64,000 bases of DNA from Saposhnikovia divaricata (taxonomy: Eukaryota; Streptophyta; Magnoliopsida; Apiales; Apiaceae), in contig CM071598.1 in the NCBI GenBank assembly GCA_036435485.1, positions 121,274,148-121,338,147 on the forward strand, written 5' to 3'. Of the stretch, positions 11,509 to 24,306 are shown piece by piece. The notes under the pieces were generated by a model. The model made no database searches and had not been told where the DNA came from. It worked only from the letters and a program-made list of their open reading frames with translations. The translations under genes and the position numbers were made by a program. How positions within the stretch are numbered: position 1 is the stretch's first letter; the number at the start of each line of letters is the position of its first letter.

Positions 11509-12739
11509 AAAAGGATTCCGTCCCGGAATCTGGTAAGAAGCAAAGAGTTGTTTGTTTGTCGTTTCACCTTTCAGCTTCCGGATCAACTCTTAGTTGTTCT
11601 GCCCTTTCTCAGCACATCTACTGGTGCTACACTACGCACTTCATCCTTTTTCCATAAACTTTGCTACTTTTTGTACAACACATTATTCGGGTTATGCTCT
11701 TACTCAGTCTTATCCTTATTGTTCTTATTGATACCCGCAGTGGCTTTGGTATCACTATTGGGCTGCGAATTCGGAAACAACCTCGCTCGCACTGTGTATT
11801 TCCTGATTGCTTTAATCTTCGCAATCTCGATCAATATAGAGAAGTGGAAAGATTTATTGAGAGATCAATATGATCAATTGAACATTTATTCTATTGCATA
11901 GTTAGTACAGAAGGGGGCCAGCCTTTAGTACTTGACAAGCAATTAAACAAGTTATGGTATTCCACTTAGACTTCTGTCACGTAGACAGATAGTCACGTAG
12001 CAGTACCTCCCCTCCTTAAAGGGTTGTTCTTCTCAATTCATAAAGGAGATGAATACGAGAGAAGAAAAGAAGAGAATTCTAAAAGATTACAAGAAAGTTT
12101 TCATGATTGTAAAATATCATACACAGAAATTACCTCTGAACTATAGAGGTTCATTAAGGAAGAAATTAATCATAATTATATCCAATACTATTTGATCGCA
12201 ATCTCACGTGTCAACATATCTTACTGCTTTGTCCACTATTCTATGGACCTATACTCTGGTTCAACCTTAGCAACACTCACTTCAGAAAATTCCTTCAACC
12301 TTTCAGGTTAAATCTTAGTTTCTCGCTTGACACCATCGTTACTGACATTCCATGTCATGCTACTAGCTTTTTCATATCTATAATATTAACACTATCAGGT
12401 TGTCATCCCGAGAATTCATCGGAAAACCCATTTATTAATCCATTCGTAACATTCCTTGCTTCACATTCCAGAGTTATCTTCCCCATCTTTTCTTTATCAA
12501 TCACATCCTTCTTATTATCTGATTCTTATTTACTTCTGGTATTTACTTCCATCTTCATCTCTTTATTGAGACACCTTTTGCACTTGGTACCTCCTTATTG
12601 GTATCCCGTCACATTTACTCTATAATCATCTCATTATTCTAATTTAAAACCTTCGAAATGAATCTGGCCGATTTCTTTAACTTAGATCCAATATCATCTT
12701 CTTCTGTCAAACTTGTTTCTCATCACTTATTCTTTTCTA
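11509..12739 (-). other. Element B interior, unrecognised 3' part
   Basis: Sequence between the integrase/chromodomain remnant and the purine tract. It has stops in all frames. The bases next to the purine tract resemble the end of the element A polyprotein; nothing else is recognisable. Confidence 0.4.
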
Positions 12740-13140
12740 CCCGCGATTTTCCACAGGTTGTCTTTCGTAAGTCAGACCAGGTCGTATATCTACCTGCTCG
12801 TGCTCTTATCATCTATCGAGCATCTGCATTTTACTGGCGTAGTCTTGCCACATGAAACACGTTATGATCATGCTATAAGTTTTGGGGGTAAGGCTGGCTC
12901 GAATGCCACCTTCCGAACACTTTTAAACTCTCAGGTGGCCCAATAAGTCTCGGGCTCAACTGCCTTTCCCTCCAAGTCTCATTACTTCTTTTCACGGGAA
13001 TATCTTTAACATCATGAATCATCAACCTCATATTCTCTATCTTGTTTGCGCAGAAGTATACTAACACAAACTTGCTTGTCATTCATCAACATGCCATTTA
13101 GCTTATCAATAGCAGCACTTTCTTTATCTTTACGTTGTCA
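12740..13140 (-). pseudogene. Element B integrase C-terminus and start of chromodomain, decayed
   Basis: Reading the minus strand with several frame changes gives REYEV near 13035, then RLIGPPESLK, then HNVFHVARLR near 12850 and DIRPGLTYERQPVE near 12770. These match, in order, the integrase C-terminal and linker segments of element A (EYEVGD, YIGPFEILR, HNVLHVSMLR, DLTYVEQPME at 21950-22240). Multiple stops and frameshifts show long decay. Confidence 0.7.
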
Positions 13141-15798
13141 TCTACTTTCATAGAAGAATCACCATCGCTTGTTCTTTACGTAATGCGTTAATAGCTAACC
13201 CTACGGGTTTCAAATCCTTTAGGGAGACAAAGTAATCACTATTCCTTATCCATAAGGAACACTTCCTGAACTTGATGTAGATATTACATGAAGTAGATAA
13301 AATTGCAGACGAGTTTTAAGCATCGCAGCTATATCCGGTTGATAAAAGTATCACTCATACATCTTCCATAAAAGACTGGAAACTTAATGGTTTACTTCAT
13401 CAATTTTGTATCATGGTCCTGGTTTGCCTCAAAACGGGACCTTCTACGGTGTGTAGTTTACTTAAGACAATATCGGGAATCAAATCTTTACTTAAACTAT
13501 TATTACCGTCGATTCTTGCACATTCATCAGAAGGAATGTAAATTCCTCCACTCCGATATGACCTTCAAGGTCCTTCCAAATATCATTCTATTTCTTCGGT
13601 ATGAACATTGTAATTATTCTTCTATACTTAGACTGTCGGCCACCTCATTGGCCTTTCCTGATACTAACAATTTCTTGTAATCCATGTTCTCTGGATACAT
13701 TCCAATTCAAATTTTTCTACCTCATTCTCATCACTGTTGGGTGAAAGCATTCTCCCTTAATGCTCTGCTGAAGGAGAAAAATATAACTATCAGTCTTTTT
13801 CCATAAGTCATTGCTTCCACCTTCCTATGGGAATTTTATCAAAGTTACCCTCAATCATACCTAGGATATTTGTTTTCTTAGTTCTTTCTTGTTCTAGGAT
13901 AATCTCAACCTTCTTTGGTTCCATCCATACCTCATCATAGTTTCATACATGCCTCATCTAGCATTATTGTTATTGTGTCTTACATTCTCTTCCAAACTTC
14001 TAATTGGAAACTCAGAATATTAACTTTTCCTTGTACGGTTTCTTAGGTTGTCCTCATCATTCCTCCTGTATTTTCTAGGTACAGGGTATATCAAAACGTC
14101 ATTGATCAATACTCTAATAATTCTATCTCTGTTCTTTCCAGAACTCTTTTTATAGTCTTTACAGGTCATTGTTGCCTTAGCAAATCCAACTCATATCATC
14201 TGAATTCACAATGTCTTTATTAGGGTTAGTGCCATCCCTTGTGCATTCCCTAGGGTTTGCCTTACTTTATGGATATCTTATCCTTAATTCAACTGCCAAG
14301 GAATTCCTGCATCCTATAATTGGCAATCAAATCATGTATCCTTAATAAGGGTCTCTTTTCAATCATTCTTATGTGATAATCGATCCGTAGCTTACTGCTA
14401 ATTTCTTCTTTCAGATAGTTGTCAACCTATTTGGCCTTCCAAAAGACAATGTATGTCTATCTGCTCTCTTACAGAACTTGTTAATGGTAGCAAGGATGTT
14501 CTGGAAGATATTGGTCGAGTTCAACGTGAATCTCTTAGTGCTTATCGTTCTTCGCAAAGGTACTTGCCTCAGACAAAATTCCTACAGCATACTGTTCAAT
14601 TTCTGACCATTTCTATCCTCTCTTCATATACCTTCATTGTTTACTTTCCTCCGTCATAATATATTCATGGTATTCATGATACCCTAACATCATACATCTC
14701 AAGTCACTATACTTCCATTTTACTCATAATCTTGGACAACCATATACACATGAGTCATTTTAGTACGGGTGACCCCATACAAAAAAAAAATCTAGCAAAT
14801 TCCCAATCAAAACATGGGTTGCAAAGGGTTCAGTAGAAGATTCCTATGATCTCATTAATAGGTCCGTTATATCAGAAGCCCTTGCAGTCGGTACTTACTT
14901 AGAAGCAACCCTGCTTTGTCCTTTCATTTCTGGTCTAGTCACTTGATAGTCCTTTGTGACTTGGCCTCAACTGGCCACACTACAATAAAAATATATGATT
15001 TTAGGGGTTGGCTAATAGCATTACTTTTCTAGCAATTGCTGGCATAGTGCCTTCTTCTTTGATACCTTTCTACCTTTCCAAAACTTTACTTCATATAAGT
15101 CTTAATCGTCTACTCGGCACCGTCTCCGGCCACCATTCCTCTACTTTTATCTTTTCAACTATTCTTATCAATCCCGCGTGCCACGCAAGCTTACCATTCC
15201 TGGCATAACAGCCTCTTCACTTAAGTCAATCCCGGAGTTTCTCAGTCCGGCTTGTTTCTTAATTACATTTCCCTTTTTACCATCCAATCTCAACTTCATC
15301 ATTTTATCTCTAGAATCAATCGTAATAATCGGGGTCTGTCTACCAACCCGTATAGCGGCTACCTTACCCAATCCATAAGGTTCGCTCCAGTTTCCACTCT
15401 CTTCAGTGACGCATTCTGATAACCAAAAAGACAAGGTTTGCCGAAATTCTCCGGATTTCTTTCCAAAATCAGGGAAATTTTGGTCAATCTATCCACCCAC
15501 TGGTAACACTAAGAAGATCTATTTCGATACCCGAAGAATATTTCTAGGAACATCCAGGCGGGTCGAATCATAAACAGTTATAATAACGGAATGATTGACA
15601 TAAAGTTGGGAGTTTAACCATTGGATAGAAATCAAATATATACCTCCCCTAGAAGGGGAATCAAAAGTTTCAAACTAAAACATACCACATCTCCCCGATA
15701 CATATTCGTCCTAAATGATGGGTCGTCACCAAATTTATCTGTAGCTCCAGGGAGATTTTCCCCCATTTATCTTGTACATTCAAACTTTTAGTCTTACT
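13141..15798 (-). other. Element B interior, unrecognisable middle
   Basis: About 2.7 kb that should hold RNase H and most of integrase by position. I can read no convincing domain in either strand. An 88-codon minus-strand ORF (15168-15434) shows no family I know. Confidence 0.35.
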
Positions 15799-16060
15799 AA
15801 TAAGTCGGGTTATGGGACTGCACTCTTTGTAAAGTCCTGAGCAAATCTTTGGTAATACCTCGTAAATCTTATGAAATTTCTCACTTTTGCTGGTGTGGTT
15901 AGCCTTTCTCCATTTGAAATTGTCCTTAGCTCGTCAGGGTCAACCCACGCCAATCACTATTGATCGCATGTCCTAATAACTGGACTTCTTTTGCCAAAAC
16001 TCATACTTCAAGAACTTGGCATACACTTGTTCCTTTTTGATTTCATCTATAAAACATTCT
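15799..16060 (-). pseudogene. Element B reverse transcriptase thumb remnant
   Basis: The minus strand here aligns base by base with the element A RT thumb at about 5800-6060: a relic of the FLGHVIN block, then the proline/threonine-rich connection, then a relic of the GYYRRFVQDF block and TRLI. Stops and frameshifts are frequent. The remnant lies only about 1 kb from the acidic ORF, versus almost 4 kb in element A, so gag, protease and the RT palm were deleted. Confidence 0.75.
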
Positions 16061-16852
16061 CAATTACATCTTAACCACTGATCGTCTTACTTGATCCATT
16101 CACGATTCAGTGTCGGAATAACTTAAGGTAACTGCTATAATCCATTCAAGGAAAGTAAAGAATTTAATATTCCTCTGAATCTCTTGCATCTAATGTTTCT
16201 GGTTCATCATTCCATTGAGTTAAAATAACCCTATACTTGGCCTCTGACAATAGCCTTGTTAAGGGCTTTATCATTGACTCACTGGTCTTGTCCTCTTGTA
16301 GGTTCTGGGATCATTGTCTCGCTTACTACTTTCACATATAACTTTATCCACTCAAGCCATCATTTTCCACTCTATTTACTTTCTAAGCTGATCCATGCAT
16401 AAAATGGACATTCTACTGAATAAGACCACCTCATCAATCTCGATTTGGTTTCATAAATTATAACCTATGAAATCTACCTTCTCATGGCGAATTTATTATT
16501 GACAATATTCAAACTCAACCCATTTATCAGATGATATGGCACTTATTGCCTCTATCTCAATTGCTCCAAGAGACTCTACTCCCCGTCCTATATTGATGCC
16601 CTTGATAATCATGCATCATTATACTCTTTTCTCATTAATCTTAAAGTTCCTAAGGATTCTTATCTAATCCCATATAAGATCTCAAGTAATTCTTCCAATC
16701 CGTCTAACTTGCTTGTACTACATCCGGCAGTCCAGCTATGAATCCACTATGCATCTTTAGTTACCTTAATAATATCTCAGTTCTCTATGCTCACTCCTCC
16801 GAGCACTATAATCTTAGCCCTGACAGTCTCTCTGGCTGCAGTCCTCATTTTG
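16061..16852 (-). other. Element B interior, unrecognised
   Basis: About 800 bp between the RT remnant and the acidic ORF remnant. No domain is recognisable. Confidence 0.35.
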
Positions 16853-17047
16853 TCAAAGGTAAACTTCCCTATCTTTAACGGGATTCTCTTCCTCTGCTGG
16901 AACCTCTTCCGGGTCCTCAGTAGTGTACTCTATCGAATCCACCATTCGATTGTCAGCATATAATAAAGCATCATCGTGACGCTGCTCGTACGCCTCGAGG
17001 TCTATCGTCTTACTCGTCGATACGATATCGAGATAAGTTACTATCAT
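16853..17047 (-). pseudogene. Element B relative of the extra acidic ORF
   Basis: A 64-codon minus-strand frame, acidic, containing AYEQRHDDALLYADNRMVDS and EDPEEVPAEEENP. It occupies the same place relative to the primer site as the acidic ORF of element A (2038-2874) and shares its EF/YE..HD.A and EDPEEV patterns. It is truncated and its function is unknown. Confidence 0.55.
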
Positions 17048-17180
17048 GATATTTAAGAGTTCATATAAGGGTTTTATATGTCATTACTACATTAAGTAGT
17101 CCGACTATGAACTTGGCAAGAGTTCTTATTATCTTAATGAATTTATTGCTTTAACGTCGCATCATCTCTGGGGTTTATAA

Positions 17181-17197
17181 CGTATGCTCTGATACCA
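17181..17197 (-). promoter_or_regulatory. Element B primer binding site (initiator tRNA-Met)
   Basis: The minus strand reads TGGTATCAGAGCATACG, four bases (GAAG) after the 5' LTR end at 17202. Confidence 0.92.
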
Positions 17198-17865
17198 CTT
17201 CTGTAACACCCCCAGATCCGGGGTCAGGGATCTGGTCGTTACTGACTCAATTCCCATCCACAATTCAACATAAATAATAAATTACAACCTTGTGACCCAA
17301 AACAATAACATAAAACACACCCGTTATAGTCCCAGAGATGAAATCAAAGTAACTACCAAATTTTATTAAGCACATTTGGAGTTCTTACAACCCAAAAGAA
17401 TACAATATAAATACATACTCTTTGCTATCCATTTGCATAAGTCATACTAGACCATATACTTGGTACTGACAGAATGAATCTATCCTACCAGTAGCTTTCT
17501 CTTCGTCTCTGGTAGTTTCATCGTCCTCGCTAGCGTCGAGTGCGCCTTGTGCGAGTCATCTGGTCTAGCTATTGTTGTGATATAATAATAAAGCAAGGGT
17601 GAGCAATAGCCCACCAACAATAATATTTAACTGAATGATAATATATAACAGTTCAAAAGTATCTTTCAAACAATATGTCATGCATTTACGGAAATGATGC
17701 CAGTATAATATGAACGATGAAGTTACAAGGTAACTCAAAAGGAAAATATATGTAGGAATATCTGCTATGTCGAAATAAGCTAGATATTATCATTTATCAG
17801 ATAAAGAGGAACTTGCAAGGAAAATATTGCAATTCCAGTTATTAACATTTTTCGAAGTCCTACAA

Positions 17866-17940
17866 CCTGAAAGAAGTCTCTTCGATACGTGTTGCGGAAG
17901 ACACCGTCAACCTGAAAGAAGTCTCTTCGATACGTGTTGC
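17866..17940 (-). repeat. Direct duplication of 30 bp in LTR B (right copy)
   Basis: Counterpart of the pair at 7631-7705 with the same 45-bp period. Confidence 0.9.
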
Positions 17941-18649
17941 AGGGAATTCCCAATTTGGGAGATGAACCAATACTGGAGTCATCACGCGCCAGCTATCCCA
18001 CTCCCTGATGATCAGTCGGGGATGGTACAGCCCAATATAGTTTACTATCGGTAGAAGGAAGAACTGACGGCTCCACTTGTAAATTGCCTTTAATAGTAAC
18101 TCCCTGGCCAATAGTTAGGCCTTGTGATGGACCGCGCGACTCGGCCTCTTACACACGACTCCTAGTTCGAATAAATCCATAGCATTGAAACGTAGAGATT
18201 GTCCTCCCTTCCCCAAGTGAAATACTTGTTGATAAGACTCCACAAAGTAGTCGTATCTAGTTGGAAAGGAAAATTCACCAACATTTCCCAAGCTTTTGCT
18301 TGTTAATGCATATCAACTTGTTCCGACAATCTTACCCCTCGAATGATGAGAAGGTACACACAGACTTAATGAATCCATAGCAACCAAGTTGCGAGGGAAA
18401 AGGATAAATTATGAGATTTATGACCGGGAAGTCTACAAGATAAATAACATTGCTCAAGTAGGTTCCCCTATAACATGGACGTTTGATCGAGCATTTAAAT
18501 CCTTTAAGATAGATTTAAATGAAAAATAAAGAGTTGGGAACCTTTCCTTGATAAAATAGTCGTAAAAAGACTCCGAAATATTTTACATAATATTTGGAGG
18601 TGAAAGATAATCTCCAAATAATATAAATCATTTTAAAAAGAATTTAAAA

Positions 18650-19170
18650 GAATCAAATAAATATTTCAAGAATATTTATTAACTCAATAATAATTACGGA
18701 ATATTATTAAATCATAATATTGCTCGCAAGTAATCCTCGAATGAATATATAGAACTATTTACTAAATAAATCACTCCTTAAATGAATATTCAAAATAATA
18801 TTCATTAATAATTGAACTCCAATAAATATTTAAAATAATATTCAATAAATAAGTCAAACCTTAAATGAATATTTGAAAATAATATTCATTTAATATTTAA
18901 TCTTCTAAATGAATATCCAAATAATATTCCTTTAGTAATCAAAACTTTAAAGGAATAATCGAAATAATATTCCTTAAGTAAATAGAACTTCCAACGAATA
19001 TTTTAAAATAATAGTCATCAAGTATATAAACTTTAAATGAATATTCGAAAGTAATATTCATTTAATAAATAACATTCTAATGAATATCAAAGTAATTATT
19101 CATTAAATAATCAAACTCTAAGTGAATATTCAAAAATAATATTCACCTAATATTTCTCGACTGAGATAAT
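18650..19170 (-). repeat. Palindromic AT-rich tandem array in LTR B (right copy)
   Basis: Counterpart of 8400-8930 with a few unit-level differences; for example, one palindrome half deleted in the left copy is present here near 19125-19150. Confidence 0.8.
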
Positions 19171-21649
19171 ACTCAAATAACATTCTTCGAAAGATTTCCA
19201 AGTAATTGATAATTTATGAAAATATAAATAATGTTTAATAAGGACATTCCTCAAAATAAATAATAATCTGCCGTTGGAATCCCTCCGGGTTTCCACGACT
19301 ATCTATATATCTCAAAATACCGACTCCCGATCTATATCTAAGAATGAATATCATATGCCCTTCGCTAAGGGTCTTACCAAAACAATCCGGCTTATAACTG
19401 ATAATTCGTATCTAGTCTATAAGCCAATATCAATTCAGGGAACAAGTATCATATTATAATTTGACAATAGGCATGCATGTTATGGCATATGTATCAGAAA
19501 CAACAGATATACATATTATCACAACAACAGTTCCAAGGTATTGGAAACTTGCCTGGTACTCAGGTGTGGGTGGAGATAGCGTGTCCTGGTTCTGCTCGAT
19601 GATCTATAAAGAATCAGGACATTCGAGATTAACCACTTAACACGTTTTAAAAGTCTAAGTATAACTTCACTTAAATCGAAACACGTTTTCGAATTATCTC
19701 GTTATACACCTTTTAGTGTAACTCTTTTTATTACTGATACGATCCGACATTTGTTCGTTATTACGACATGTCATCGTACCCACACTCGGTATATACTTAA
19801 GTTGTATAAGTTCTAAAGTCGATCGATTACGAACCGAGATTATACTTCGAGTTTTATCGTTCGTTTTCTAAGTGTTTTACCAAAGTTATAACTTAGCAGG
19901 TTTTTAGGGGTTCGTTCGCGTTTAACTTCGATTCCAACATTTTTATAAAATTGGAAAACGCTCCGTTTCTCGTTTACGGTTTCGAACTACTTTTCGTAAT
20001 TTGACCATAACTCCTAAATCGTAAGTCGGAATATTTCGATTCTCGCGCCAAAACGATCTATTGCTCGAGATCTACAAGGACATGTCATAATATTACCAAG
20101 GTCAGGAATTATATTTACTATCATGCTCGGTTTCTAAGTGTTAACAAAAATTCGGCATTACAACGGCTATATATCGAACGTTCTAAAAATCACAACAACA
20201 CAACCAAGCCACACCGGGCATCAATACAACTCATACACATATTTATCATCCCAAATCTGTCCAAGAACATCTACTTTACCATCATAATTATCATGCTTCT
20301 TAAATCACATAACTAACTACATAATCATGCTTATAATCACCACTATAATCATACAAAGCTAAACCCATCAAAAACATATATAAATCTCAAATCAAATGCT
20401 AGGGTTTCAAGAGGTCTACCTTCCTTGAAGCATGTTCTAGCCTTACTAAGCATTGTATGATCCTTGAGTGGCCTTAAGCTTGCTAAATCAACCATAAAAA
20501 TCAAAGAAAAACAAGATTAGTTCTTGAAGAACACTATTCACCCTACTTGTAAATGATTTTTTTTTGAAAATGGAAACTAAGGAATTTGAACTTGAAATTT
20601 TTAGGAGATTAGTTTTGTGAAATATAGGACTCACCTTAAAAATTACAAGATCAAATGATGGTTGGAAGTGGGTTTTGGGTTCCTGAATTAGCCAAAAGGC
20701 CGAATGGAATATGAATGGAGAGAGCTTGGTGTTTCTTTGCTTGGTTGCTTGCAAATAATGCATAAAGTGGCTTGGCTTGGACAATATCTCATCTTGACTT
20801 ACTTTATTAAAGTGATGATGCATGCAATGAGGTATTTTCGCAAGACAAGTGTTGATATCTTGGTGGTTTAAGGCTAACCAAGTGGTTTGTGTGCTAAGTA
20901 CTTGGTTGCATTCTAATTGATCTAGTTCCTTGCTAGTTACTAGATATTTATCACTTGCACATGCATGTATCTTGCTTCCTCTGCTTGATTCTGTGTCCGT
21001 TTATTGCTCAATTCATTGATCGTTCGAGGAAATAACTCATTCATTTCTAGTTAGGGTTTTACGGAAAACCTTCTTAATATTAATACTATCATACTCCATC
21101 CTCTTTAATAATTCTTGAATCCATATTCCTTAAATCCTTTTAATAATTCCTTAAGTCTTTTAGTGTCCAGGGAAATCTCGGGAAAAATAAAATTGCTATT
21201 TTTCAGAATCCGACAGCTTTTACATACACTTATTTTCTCCCTAGATCACTAATACGAACTCGGAAATCCGTTCCGAATACTTCTATATAGTGTCGTCTCA
21301 TAATATTCCTAAATCCATCAAAACCACTATTCATCCATTTTTCTTTACTCATCCTCTTAGGGTTGTGCATTTGTCCCTAATCTCTTTCGATCGTTCCTTA
21401 ACCTTTTTACGGACCCACTGGCCCAATAACAGATATCGATTTGGATGACATAAGAATAATCTTCTCCATTAGAATTATTAAATCTCAATTCCCTAGGAGA
21501 TAGACAATTATTATCTAAAGTTTCAACCAATAGTATTCTTCATGGCATATAAACATTTGAATCCAAATCTATTCCTTTCATTCATTATCTCAATCGTTAC
21601 ATAATAAAAAGTTTTAATTATATCCAAAATTTGGGATTCTTACAAAACA

Positions 21650-22402
21650 CTAGAAGATATGTTGAGAGTCTGTGCTATAGACTTTAAAGGAAGTTGGGAT
21701 GATCACTTACCATTGATTGAATTCTTCTACAACAATAGCTTTCATTCAAGCATAGGGATGCCGCCTTACGAGGCCCTTTCTGGAAGAAAATGCCGATCCC
21801 CCTTGTATTGGGATGAAGTTGGAGAGCGAAAGATGCTCGGACCCAAAGTAGTCCAACGGACTAAAGATGCAGTAGATCTAATCAGAGGACTGCTGGTAGC
21901 AGCCCAAGATTGACAAAAGAAATATGCCGACTTAGCTTGGAAAGGCAAGGAATATGAAGTTGGAGACTTAGTATTTTTAAAGGTGTCTCCTTGGAAAGGT
22001 TTAATGAGGTTTGGGAAGAAGGGAAAGCTGAGCCCTAGGTACATTGGACCATTTGAGATCTTAAGATGCATCGGGGAACTAGCTTTTGAACTGGAATTAC
22101 CCCCAAATCTGTAGCAAGTACACAATGTGTTGCATGTTTCAATGTTGAGAAAATATAATCCGGATGCCAAGCATATTGTGGAATATGAGCACGTAGACAT
22201 GCAACCAGACCTAACCTATGTGGAGCAGCCTATGGAAATCATAGATCGAAAAGAACAAGTGCTCCAGAACAAGGTCATCAAGTTAGTCAGAGTCTTGTGG
22301 CAGAACCACATTGTGGAAGAGTCAACTTGGGAATTAGAAAGCGCGATGCAAAAAAGTACCCCCATTTTTTTTCAGACTGATTCTGGAATGGAATCCTTTT
22401 AA
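21650..22402 (+). pseudogene. Element A integrase C-terminal half and chromodomain
   Basis: Resumes the integrase frame cut at 6976, starting LEDMLRVCAIDFKGSWDDH. It includes the conserved gypsy block PPYEALSGRKCRSPLYWDEV and the integrase C-terminal segment with SPWKGLMRFGKKGKLSP and GPFEILR. After the linker HNVLHVSMLRKYNP comes a chromodomain-like tail (residues encoded at about 22230-22350: aliphatic-rich, VLWQN, then EESTWELE). Stops at about 21911-21913 and 22112 break it. The chromodomain is thought to steer integration to particular chromatin. The final stop at 22400-22402 overlaps the polypurine tract, which fixes the polyprotein end. Confidence 0.9.
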
Positions 22403-22413
22403 GGAGGGGAGAC
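22401..22413 (+). promoter_or_regulatory. Element A polypurine tract
   Basis: AAGGAGGGGAGAC immediately precedes the 3' LTR. It is identical to the tract of element B. Confidence 0.92.
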
Positions 22414-23325
22414 TGAAAGAACCCCAATTTTTGATAGAATTAAAAATTTTATTATGTAATGGATTATAAGTTTAATAGTGGCTTTAATGAATGAATATTT
22501 AATGAATTTAGAAACGTTCGATTTATAGCCGTCGTAATGCCGAAATTTCGTTAACCCTTAAAATTAGTGCAAAATAGTTGAGATAATTTACTGGCCTTGA
22601 TGAATAAATGACATTCCTTTGTAGATCTCGAGTCATAGATCGTATTGACACAAGAATCGAAGCATTTAGACTTACGGTTTAGGAATTATGGTCAAATTAG
22701 TAAAAGTGGTTCGAACCGTAAGTGCGAGTTCGTAATTGAAATTGAACCCCCATAACGTGATTAATTCAGTGGAGAATCTTGGTAATTAAATATTAGAGAT
22801 CATAAGGAAGGTGTGAGAGAAAACCTCATGTCAAACGGGTCATTTCTCGATTTTATAAAAATGTTCGAATCAAGGTTAAGTGCAAATGAACCCATAAAAA
22901 GGATACTTGGTTATAACTTTGGAAAACCACTTAGATAACGGTCAATAAATCTCGAGGTATAATCTTTATTAGTAAACGACCGACCTTAGCACTTTTGTGG
23001 CATAAGTACCTACCAAGTGTAAGTGTAATGACAAGCCTTAATAACGAACAAGTGTCGGATCATATCGGTGTTAATAAGAGTTACACTATATGGTGTACAT
23101 CGAGATAACTTGAAAACATGTTTTAACTTAAATAAATATATACTTAGCCTTTAAAAAGAGTTAAGTGTTTAATCTCGAATACTTTGATTGTTTATAGATC
23201 ACCGAGCTGACCCAGGACACGCTACCCCTACTCGACTACCAGGCAAGTTTTCAATACTTTGGAACTGTTGTTGTGATGATATATATATAAGATTGATTGT
23301 TGTTATACATATGCCATAGCATGCA
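22414..23325 (+). repeat. Element A 3' LTR, first part
   Basis: Begins TGAAAGAACCCC, one base different from the TGTAAGAACCCC start seen in element B. It is interrupted at 23325 by element C; the rest is 38250-40218. The LTR lacks the roughly 1.4-kb segment present near 10040-11430 in element B. Confidence 0.9.
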
Positions 23326-23912
23326 TGTAAAGCATAATGTAATGTAATATGTAATTGAGGATATATATAACTCAACTAGGACAAAAGATAAATAATATTA
23401 AATCTATACAGGGATCGTGAAATTTGAAGAACATGCACCAACAAGGATCAAGTCGCTGAAAGAAGTTCATTAACATGTTCAAGCCTCAGTGACAGAGTAA
23501 GATGTACAGATGATTCAGTTGAAGAGCCAGAAAGATTCCATGTATTTACATAATTTGAAGATACTGCTACAGGCTAATCAATTGGAATATAACGAAGGTG
23601 TGAAGATCAAGATCAGTGCTAGTCACTTGTGAACCAGACCAGTGTACTAAGTGTCAGCACATACGAAAAGGATCAACACATTAATTTACAGAAAGAATTG
23701 CCAAAGCCTATTGACGATCAAGGATAGACATAATATTTCAAGGTATTGTCAAAAATTAATTTACTCTCTGAAAATTAAATAAGTACAGAGTAATTAATTA
23801 TTTATAACAAATAATTAAATTAATCTAGTACTTGAATTATTTTCAGAGATGAATTAAAACAGCAGAATAAAACAGAAGAAAGAATCCCAAAAGATACAAA
23901 AATAGTATTACT

Positions 23913-24088
23913 ATACGTAGTTACTATGCAAAGTTACTATGCACGATTACTATGCACGGTTACTATTTGGGGTTGGTGTAATAGTGCCCGGTTACTATTT
24001 GGGGTTGGTGAAATAGTGCCCGGTTACTATTTGGGGGTTGTTCGAATAGTGCTCGGTTACTATTTGGGGGTTGTTGGAATAGTGTCAA
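23913..24088 (+). repeat. Promoter-proximal tandem repeats in LTR C (5' copy)
   Basis: Three short copies of GTTACTATGCA are followed by four units of 32-34 bp starting CGGTTACTATTTGGGGTTGG at about 23957, 23989, 24021 and 24054. The array ends about 20 bp before the TATA box. The 3' LTR has the equivalent array at about 37704-37860. Confidence 0.88.
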
Positions 24089-24107
24089 ATAGTGACTTTC
24101 TGTAATC

Positions 24108-24115
24108 TATAAATA
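24108..24115 (+). promoter_or_regulatory. TATA box of element C 5' LTR
   Basis: TATAAATA followed by GGCC, directly downstream of the repeat array. The counterpart in the 3' LTR is 37887-37894. Confidence 0.7.
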
Positions 24116-24306
24116 GGCCTGTTATATTTCATTTCAAAACACACCTCAACACATAACTTTCTCTTCTCTCTCTTATATCTTCTCTGTGTAAGCTGCTAGA
24201 CAGTGCATCTAGTAGGAAAGCCGGCTTAGCCCGCTTTCAGGAAGTGTCGGGTAGAAGGTCCTCGTGCCTAAACTATCCTTAGGAGTGTTTGATTTTGTAG
24301 ACAATC

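Larger units (their letters stand above)
6977..21644 (-). mobile_element. Element B: decayed Ty3/gypsy chromovirus nested in element A integrase
   Basis: Runs from TGTAACACC at 6977 to TTCTTACA at 21644 and is flanked by identical 5-bp AAACA at 6972-6976 and 21645-21649. On the minus strand it reads 5' LTR 21644-17202, primer site, decayed interior of 5.7 kb, purine tract, 3' LTR 11495-6977. Its LTRs are related to those of element A over most of their length but carry an extra segment of about 1.4 kb, so it is a sister subfamily. The interior has lost gag and most of pol and has no long ORF. Confidence 0.93.
17202..21644 (-). repeat. Element B 5' LTR
   Basis: 4443 bp, TG...CA on the minus strand, near-identical to 6977-11495. 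It is followed on the minus strand by the primer site, so it is the 5' LTR. A 111-codon minus-strand ORF at 20488-20823 (10346-10684 in the other LTR) is part of the LTR and is not counted as a gene. Confidence 0.93.
23326..24300 (+). repeat. Element C 5' LTR, 3' end deleted
   Basis: Matches 37121-38067 of the 3' LTR and then stops. The last 177 bp found in the 3' LTR (38068-38244), the primer binding site and any leader are absent, and the gag ATG follows six bases later at 24307. Confidence 0.92.

Noticed and set aside
11482..11901. A 139-codon plus-strand ORF over the LTR B border
   Set aside because: Opposite to the element's coding strand, starts inside the LTR and shows no domain.
13030..13125. 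Minus-strand peptide GMLMNDKQV resembling a poly(A)-binding protein RRM
   Set aside because: The flanking residues continue into the gypsy integrase C-terminus in the expected order, so the resemblance is chance in a decayed integrase.
14060..14190. Minus-strand phrase like the RT FIDD box (LINDVLIY)
   Set aside because: It lies on the wrong side of the clearly aligned RT thumb remnant for the element order; too weak to call.
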